A program made the position numbers and the translations under genes. A DNA stretch of 10,194 nt from Sandaracinobacteroides sp041675905 (GTDB lineage: Bacteria > Pseudomonadota > Alphaproteobacteria > Sphingomonadales > Sphingomonadaceae): the NCBI GenBank assembly GCA_041675905.1, contig JBAYSX010000031.1, positions 1 through 10,194 on the forward strand, read 5' to 3'. A model generated the notes under the pieces. It was not told the origin of the DNA, did not search any database, and saw only the letters and a program-made list of their open reading frames with translations. Within the stretch, counting starts at the first letter, position 1. Each line of letters opens with the position of its first letter. Below, one piece after another: positions 5,567 through 10,194 of the stretch.

Positions 5567-6487
5567 ATGAAAGACATCTACCCGTCCCGTCACGCCGAAG
5601 TGGCGGAATTTTTGCCGCGGCTCGATCCCGTGGTCCACAGCGACTGGTCCGAGGATGCGCCGCTAAGCCGTGAGCAGGTGACCTGGTTCGATCGCGACGG
5701 CTATCTGGTTCTTGAGAACATTTTCTCGGAAGAGGAAGTCGCCTTCCTGCAACGCGAAGCAGGCGCGCTGCTGGTCGATCCTGACGCGCTGGAAGAGGAA
5801 ACGGTCATCACCGAGCCGGGTGGGCGGGAAATCCGCTCCATCTTCAAGATCCATGCCCAGAGCCGTGCTCTGGCACGCCTCGCCGCAGACGAGCGGCTTG
5901 CCGGTGTCGCCCGTTTCCTTCTGGGGGACGACGTCTACATCCACCAGTCGCGTCTCAACTACAAGCCGGGCTTCCAGGGTAAGGAGTTCTACTGGCACAG
6001 CGATTTCGAGACCTGGCATGTCGAGGACGGCATGCCGCGCATGCGCGCGCTCTCGATGTCGATCCTGCTGGCGGAAAACACACCGCACAATGGCCCACTG
6101 ATGCTGATCCCGGAATCGCACCGCACGTTCCTGACCTGTGTGGGACAGACGCCGGAGGACCATTACCGCATGTCCCTGAAACGCCAGGAATATGGCGTGC
6201 CTGATGAGAACAGTCTTGCCGAACTGGCGCACCGGAATGGAATCGTCGCGCCGACCGGTAAGCCCGGCACGGTGGTCATCTTCGATTGCAACGTCATGCA
6301 TGGATCGAACGGCAATATTACGCCGTTCCCGCGCGCCAACGCCTTCATCGTCTATAATGCCGTCAGCAATGCGCTGGAAGCGCCCTTTGGCGTCGAAAAA
6401 CCACGTCCAGACTTCATCGCCGCGCGCGGTGCGCCGCAGACGATCCACCCTGTCTCCGGTTCGCTGGCGGAAGAGGCACCGGCATGA
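5567..6487 (+). CDS. ectD: ectoine 5-hydroxylase EctD
   Basis: EctD is a non-haem Fe(II), 2-oxoglutarate- and O2-dependent dioxygenase that converts ectoine to 5-hydroxyectoine, giving protection against drying and heat as well as salt. It is 306 residues, the usual length, of the PhyH-like fold. The family signature FYWHSDFETWHVEDGMP is intact and holds iron ligands H144 and D146; the third ligand H245 is in NVMHGSN, and R256 in FPRANAF is the 2-oxoglutarate anchor, 11 residues later as in Sphingopyxis alaskensis EctD. The N-terminal QSRLNYKPGF region lines the substrate side. The ribosome site is GGGGGAAG before the ATG. Its TGA overlaps the ATG of the aspartokinase gene (ATGA, 6484-6487), so the two are probably translationally coupled. 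Confidence 0.97.
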   Translation: MKDIYPSRHAEVAEFLPRLDPVVHSDWSEDAPLSREQVTWFDRDGYLVLENIFSEEEVAFLQREAGALLVDPDALEEETVITEPGGREIRSIFKIHAQSRALARLAADERLAGVARFLLGDDVYIHQSRLNYKPGFQGKEFYWHSDFETWHVEDGMPRMRALSMSILLAENTPHNGPLMLIPESHRTFLTCVGQTPEDHYRMSLKRQEYGVPDENSLAELAHRNGIVAPTGKPGTVVIFDCNVMHGSNGNITPFPRANAFIVYNAVSNALEAPFGVEKPRPDFIAARGAPQTIHPVSGSLAEEAPA

Positions 6488-7926
6488 GGGGCAGTCATAG
6501 TGTCGAGAAGGTCGGCGGCACATCCATGGCCTCCACGGCTACGTTGTTCGACAATGTGTTGATTGCCGGACGCAAGGGCATCGACCTCTACAATCGCATC
6601 TTCGTGGTCTCGGCCTATGCCGGGATGACCGACCTTCTGCTTGAACACAAGAAGAGCGGTCGGCCAGGCGTTTATGCGCGATTTGTTGCGGACGAAGGCG
6701 CTGACGGTTGGCGCGATGCCATGGCGGAGGTGCGCCGGGCCATGCACGACCGCAATGCCGAGATGTTTGCCCGCTCGGAAAGCCTGCAAGATGCCGATGC
6801 TTTCGTCGACCTGCGGATCGATACCGTTTCCACTTGCCTTGACGATCTGGCACGGCTGCGCAGTCACGGCCGCTTCTGCCTCAGGGAGCAACTGGTGACC
6901 GTGCGCGAACTGCTCGCCGGATTGGGCGAAGCCCATAGCGCGCACAGCACCGCGCTGCTGCTTCGCGACCGCGGCGTGAACGCGCGGTTCGTCGATCTGA
7001 CGCTCTGGGATCAGCAGGACATGCTCGATCTGGATGAGTGTATCGTCGGGGCGCTCAAGACCATCGATTTGTCGACGACACTGCCTATCGTCACCGGCTA
7101 TGCCGGATGCGCCGAAGGCATGGTGCGCCGTTACGCGCGCGGTTATTCGGAGATGACCTTTTCACGCATTGCCGTGCTGACGAAAGCGCGTGAAGCCATC
7201 ATCCATAAGGAGTTTCATCTCTCGAGCGCTGACCCGAAGCTTGTCGGCGCCAGCAAGGCGCGCAAGATCGGCCGAACTAACTACGACGTAGCCGACCAGC
7301 TCGCGAATCTCGGCATGGAGGCGATCCATCCTGGCGCGGGGCGTGGGCTGCGCCAGACGGAGATCCCGCTGCGTGTGCGCAACACGTTCGACCGGGAGGA
7401 TGAAGGCACGCTGATCTGCGGCGACTATGTTTCCGACACGCCCCGTGTCGAGATCGTGACAGGCATTCGCAATGCCCAGGCGCTCCAGTTTTTCGAGCAG
7501 GATATGGTCGGCGTGAAAGGCTATGACGCCGCCATATTGGAAGCGCTCACCCGGCACGGGGCCTGGATCGTCAGCAAATCGTCCAACGCCAACACGATCA
7601 CGCATTATCTGTCCACAGACGCGGCAACGATGACCCGCGTGATCGACGATTTGCACGCCCGCTATCCGGATGCCTCGATCTCCGCGCATCCTGTCGCCAT
7701 GGTGTCTGTCATTGGCAGCGACATATCGCGCCCGGCGCTGGTCGCCGATGCGCTCGCCGCACTGGCCGACGCCGGGATCAACATTGTCGCGATGCAGCAC
7801 CAGATCCGCAATGTCGATGTTCAGTTCATCGTCGACGTCGACAAATTCGAATCTGCTATCAAGGCGTTGCATGGGGCGTTCGTTGAAGCGGATGGGGGCA
7901 AAGCCGAAACCCAACGCGCAGCCTAG
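6484..7926 (+). CDS. ask_ect: ectoine-specific aspartate kinase Ask_Ect
   Basis: Aspartokinase phosphorylates L-aspartate with ATP to feed L-aspartate-semialdehyde production; copies in ect operons form a separate branch that in Pseudomonas stutzeri is less feedback-inhibited than the housekeeping enzyme. The 480-residue protein begins with the amino-acid kinase motif VEKVGGTSM (7-15), has the VVSAYAGMTDLL segment (41-52), TGYAGCAEG (204-212) and RGYSEMTFSRIA (219-230), and ends in two ACT regulatory domains (about 320-400 and 403-468). No aspartate-semialdehyde dehydrogenase gene is present in this operon, so a housekeeping asd is assumed to do that step. The first ATG overlaps the ectD stop; no separate ribosome site is evident. 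The next gene starts 9 bp after the TAG. Confidence 0.94.
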   Translation: MRGSHSVEKVGGTSMASTATLFDNVLIAGRKGIDLYNRIFVVSAYAGMTDLLLEHKKSGRPGVYARFVADEGADGWRDAMAEVRRAMHDRNAEMFARSESLQDADAFVDLRIDTVSTCLDDLARLRSHGRFCLREQLVTVRELLAGLGEAHSAHSTALLLRDRGVNARFVDLTLWDQQDMLDLDECIVGALKTIDLSTTLPIVTGYAGCAEGMVRRYARGYSEMTFSRIAVLTKAREAIIHKEFHLSSADPKLVGASKARKIGRTNYDVADQLANLGMEAIHPGAGRGLRQTEIPLRVRNTFDREDEGTLICGDYVSDTPRVEIVTGIRNAQALQFFEQDMVGVKGYDAAILEALTRHGAWIVSKSSNANTITHYLSTDAATMTRVIDDLHARYPDASISAHPVAMVSVIGSDISRPALVADALAALADAGINIVAMQHQIRNVDVQFIVDVDKFESAIKALHGAFVEADGGKAETQRAA

Positions 7927-7935
7927 ATTTCGCGC

Positions 7936-9186
7936 GTGCTGGCCGTCATCCAATCCGTTCGCAGCCTGCTGCTCGCTATCTTCATGCTCATGGCGGGAAG
8001 CGGGTTCCTTGCCACGCTCATCAGCCTGAGACTGGAGAGCGGCGGCGCGGGCACGATCGCGATCGGCGTGGTTGCCACCGCGTATTTCGCCGGACTGGTG
8101 ATTGGCGCGGTCCGTGCGGGAGCCATAGTGCGGCGGGTAGGCCATATCCGTGCTTTCGCCGCCTTCGTCGCGCTGCTTTCCGCAAGTACCCTGTCCTATG
8201 TCCTGCTCAACGATCCGCTGATCTGGGCATGTCTGCGCCTGGTTGACGGCATCTGCGTGGCAGGCGTGTTCATCTGCCTGGAAAGCTGGCTCAACGAGCG
8301 GGCGGATGAGCAGACCCGGGGCAGTGTACTCGCTGCTTACATGGTGGCCCTCTATTCTGGACAGGCCATCGGGCAATTACTGCTGGGAGCGAGCGGCGCC
8401 TTGCCAGCCATTCCTTTCCAGATCGCCTCGATCCTCATTTCGCTGGCGATCATCCCGCTATGCCTGACGCGAAGTACCGCGCCGGCGCCCGTTGAGCCGA
8501 GCGGCTTCTCGATCCGCTCGCTGTGGTCCGCCTCTCCGATGGGGGCATTGGGCGCGGTCTCAACCGGTCTCATGCTGGGAGCCTTCTACGGCATGGGAGC
8601 AGTTCACGTCCGGCGGCTCGGACTGGACCTGACGCAGACCGCCAGTTTCATGATGATCGTGATCCTGGGTGGCGTCGCGCTCCAATGGCCACTGGGACGG
8701 CTGTCCGACCGCTATGACCGGCGGCGTGTCATCATCGGCTGCTTTGCGGCCACGCTCGCAGTCAGCGTGGCGCTGGCATTGCTGACTTCGGGTGGATTGC
8801 TGCTGATGGCGCTCGGTGCGCTGTTCGGGGGTCTCAGCTTCGCGCTCTATCCGCTGTGCGTCGCGCATTGCAACGACCGGCTCTTCGCCGCCGAACGGGT
8901 GGCGGCGAGCAGCCGGCTGGTGCTACTTTATTCCATCGGCGCCGCGCTTGGTCCTGTGGGTGCAGCAATTGTCATGACGTTGGCCGGGACAACCGGACTG
9001 TTCCTCTTCGTCGCGCTTTGCGCGGCGATAACGCTGCTCTTTGGCTTGTGGCGCCAGGCCGCAACGGATGCGGTGCCCGCGTACGAGCAGCAGGAATTTC
9101 AGATTGTGCCCCGCACGACGCCGGTTGCCTCGCTGCTCGACCCCAACACCACCGAAGATGAACCGGCCACAGGACAATCGCTATGA
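7936..9186 (+). CDS. 12-segment MFS transporter of the YcaD/UMF2-like type
   Basis: A 416-residue inner-membrane carrier with about 12 hydrophobic segments in two halves divided by a loop near residue 180-200. The second half has the MFS motif A in GRLSDRYDRRRV (254-265); the first half carries a shortened counterpart around RAGAIVRRVGHIR. The acidic/charged C-terminal tail with TTPVASLLDP (394-403) is typical of the YcaD-like, poorly characterised MFS group. Substrate is unknown; export or uptake of ectoine, hydroxyectoine or a precursor is suggested only by its place in the operon. Start: a GTG 9 bp after the ask_ect stop, needed to keep the first membrane segment; the in-frame TAG of ask_ect blocks any earlier start and no ribosome site is seen. 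The stop overlaps the next ATG (ATGA, 9183-9186). Confidence 0.85.
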   Translation: MLAVIQSVRSLLLAIFMLMAGSGFLATLISLRLESGGAGTIAIGVVATAYFAGLVIGAVRAGAIVRRVGHIRAFAAFVALLSASTLSYVLLNDPLIWACLRLVDGICVAGVFICLESWLNERADEQTRGSVLAAYMVALYSGQAIGQLLLGASGALPAIPFQIASILISLAIIPLCLTRSTAPAPVEPSGFSIRSLWSASPMGALGAVSTGLMLGAFYGMGAVHVRRLGLDLTQTASFMMIVILGGVALQWPLGRLSDRYDRRRVIIGCFAATLAVSVALALLTSGGLLLMALGALFGGLSFALYPLCVAHCNDRLFAAERVAASSRLVLLYSIGAALGPVGAAIVMTLAGTTGLFLFVALCAAITLLFGLWRQAATDAVPAYEQQEFQIVPRTTPVASLLDPNTTEDEPATGQSL

Positions 9187-10194
9187 GCGCTTCCCATGAT
9201 CTTCCCGATGCCCTTCCACTGCAGCCAGTGACGGACCAGGCAACGCTTCGGCGTGCCATTGCCGCCTCTGCGCTGGGCAATGCGACCGAATGGTTCGATT
9301 ACGGCATCTATGCCTATGGTGTGACCTATATCTCCGCCGCGCTTTTCCCTGGCAATGTCGACGAAGCGGTATTGTTCGCATTGGCCACCTTCGCCATCTC
9401 CTTTCTTGTCCGGCCGCTGGGCGGTCTCTTCTGGGGACCACTTGGCGATCGGCTCGGGCGCAAGTCGGTCCTGGCCTTCACGATATTGCTGATGGCTGGT
9501 GCGACCTTTTGCGTCGGGCTGGTCCCCAATTATGCCGACATCGGCTTCTGGGCGCCCACCCTGCTTATCGTGCTCCGCATGGTGCAGGGTTTTTCGACCG
9601 GCGGCGAATATGGCGGGGCAGCGACTTTCATGGCCGAATATGCGCCCGACGACCGGCGCGGCTTCTACGGCAGCTTCCTGGAATTCGGGACGCTGGCGGG
9701 CTTTTCCCTCGGCGCCTTCCTGATGTTGGCTTTCTCGCTACTGTTGGGCGATGCGGCGATGCACGAATGGGGCTGGCGCATCCCGTTCCTCATTGCGGCG
9801 CCCATGGGCCTCATCGGCATGTATCTGCGCTCGCGGATGGAGGATACGCCGATCTTCCGCGAGGCAGGCCACGCCGGCAAGCGAGCGGAGACACAGCCTC
9901 TGGCTCTGCTCATGCGGCGGCACTGGCAGCCGATGCTGGTCGTGGGCGGCCTGGTCGTCGCCCTCAACGTGGTGAACTACACGCTGCTTAGCTACATGCC
10001 GACTTATCTCCAGCGGCGTATTGGCCTTTCGCCCGACGAGGCGCTGATCGTGCCGATCATCGGCATGCTCTTCATGATGATGTTCGTGCCGCTCGCCGGC
10101 GGCCTCTCCGACCGGGTCGGGCGGCGCGTCATGTGGAGAGTGTCGCTGATCGGACTGCTGGTGGCCGTAGTACCGCTCTATATGCTTATGGCGA
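9183..10194 (+). CDS. ProP-like MHS-family solute:H+ symporter (5' part, runs off the window)
   Basis: The frame is open from the ATG at 9183 to the window end (337 codons), so the C-terminus is missing. The protein belongs to the metabolite:H+ symporter family of MFS, with the hallmark NATEWFDYGIYAY (33-45), motif A GPLGDRLGRKSVL (85-97), the RMVQGFSTGGEYGGA segment (132-146), and the second-half motif GGLSDRVGRR (306-315). Known members include the proline/betaine/ectoine carrier ProP, so uptake or recovery of ectoines or related osmoprotectants fits the operon well; other MHS members move dicarboxylates, so substrate is inferred. The gene overlaps its upstream neighbour by 4 bp. The long osmosensing C-terminal coiled coil of some ProP proteins cannot be checked here. 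Confidence 0.88.
   Translation, partial: MSASHDLPDALPLQPVTDQATLRRAIAASALGNATEWFDYGIYAYGVTYISAALFPGNVDEAVLFALATFAISFLVRPLGGLFWGPLGDRLGRKSVLAFTILLMAGATFCVGLVPNYADIGFWAPTLLIVLRMVQGFSTGGEYGGAATFMAEYAPDDRRGFYGSFLEFGTLAGFSLGAFLMLAFSLLLGDAAMHEWGWRIPFLIAAPMGLIGMYLRSRMEDTPIFREAGHAGKRAETQPLALLMRRHWQPMLVVGGLVVALNVVNYTLLSYMPTYLQRRIGLSPDEALIVPIIGMLFMMMFVPLAGGLSDRVGRRVMWRVSLIGLLVAVVPLYMLMA

Noticed and set aside
5663..6523. Minus-strand open frame of 286 codons opposite ectD.
   Set aside because: Antisense of a well-conserved dioxygenase with intact catalytic residues; composition is that of a shadow frame.
7162..8376. Long minus-strand open frame of 404 codons opposite ask_ect and the MFS gene.
   Set aside because: It spans two overlapping real genes, is rich in His/Asp/Arg as expected of an antisense shadow, and shows no domain.
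1..10194. CRISPR arrays, toxin-antitoxin pairs or retron-like elements.
   Set aside because: No regularly spaced repeats, no small paired genes and no reverse transcriptase were found on either strand.

Overview
The window looks like alphaproteobacterial DNA, most likely from a sphingomonad (Sphingopyxis/Sphingobium/Novosphingobium type). The evidence is the GC-rich coding sequence, the tRNA-Arg style attachment site, and an ectABCD-ask gene order like that known from Sphingopyxis alaskensis. The taxonomic call is an inference.

Left part (1 to about 2104) is the end of an integrated mobile island. It starts with the last 34 codons of an IS66-family transposase and that element's terminal repeat. 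The IS sits directly against the C-terminal 95 codons of a SAVED-domain protein, the sensor domain of CBASS-type antiphage effectors, so this defence gene appears to be cut by the insertion. Next come a weak, frameshifted trace of a second IS66-type transposase on the minus strand and a complete tyrosine recombinase (minus strand) with its whole catalytic set. Upstream of the integrase lie a paired 9-bp direct repeat and a 45-bp copy of the 3' half of a tRNA-Arg(CCG) gene, beginning exactly at the anticodon loop and ending in CCA. This is the expected island/chromosome attachment junction. The integrase lies on the side where the tRNA 5' half should be, so the island extends leftwards and the intact tRNA gene should be at its far left end, outside the window.

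The middle (2105-2533) holds no convincing gene: one loose inverted repeat and a few short open frames that I cannot identify.

The right part (2534-10194) is a complete ectoine/5-hydroxyectoine locus. A MarR-family regulator of the EctR type reads leftwards. Facing it is a tightly packed rightward operon: ectA, ectB, ectC, ectD, ask_ect, a 12-segment MFS transporter and a ProP-like MHS-family symporter that runs off the window. Gaps are 1, 14, 32, -4, 9 and -4 bp, so all seven genes are probably one transcript. The dedicated aspartokinase supplies aspartyl phosphate for L-aspartate-semialdehyde. EctB converts the semialdehyde to 2,4-diaminobutyrate, EctA acetylates it, EctC cyclises the product to ectoine, and EctD hydroxylates part of the ectoine. 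The two transporters plausibly handle export or re-import of the compatible solute. Active-site residues are in place in every enzyme checked.

I see no clearly new biological system. The points most worth a second look are the SAVED gene interrupted by IS66, the tRNA-Arg attachment junction lying next to the ectoine locus, and the two-transporter tail of the ectoine operon, whose first member has no established role with ectoines that I know of.
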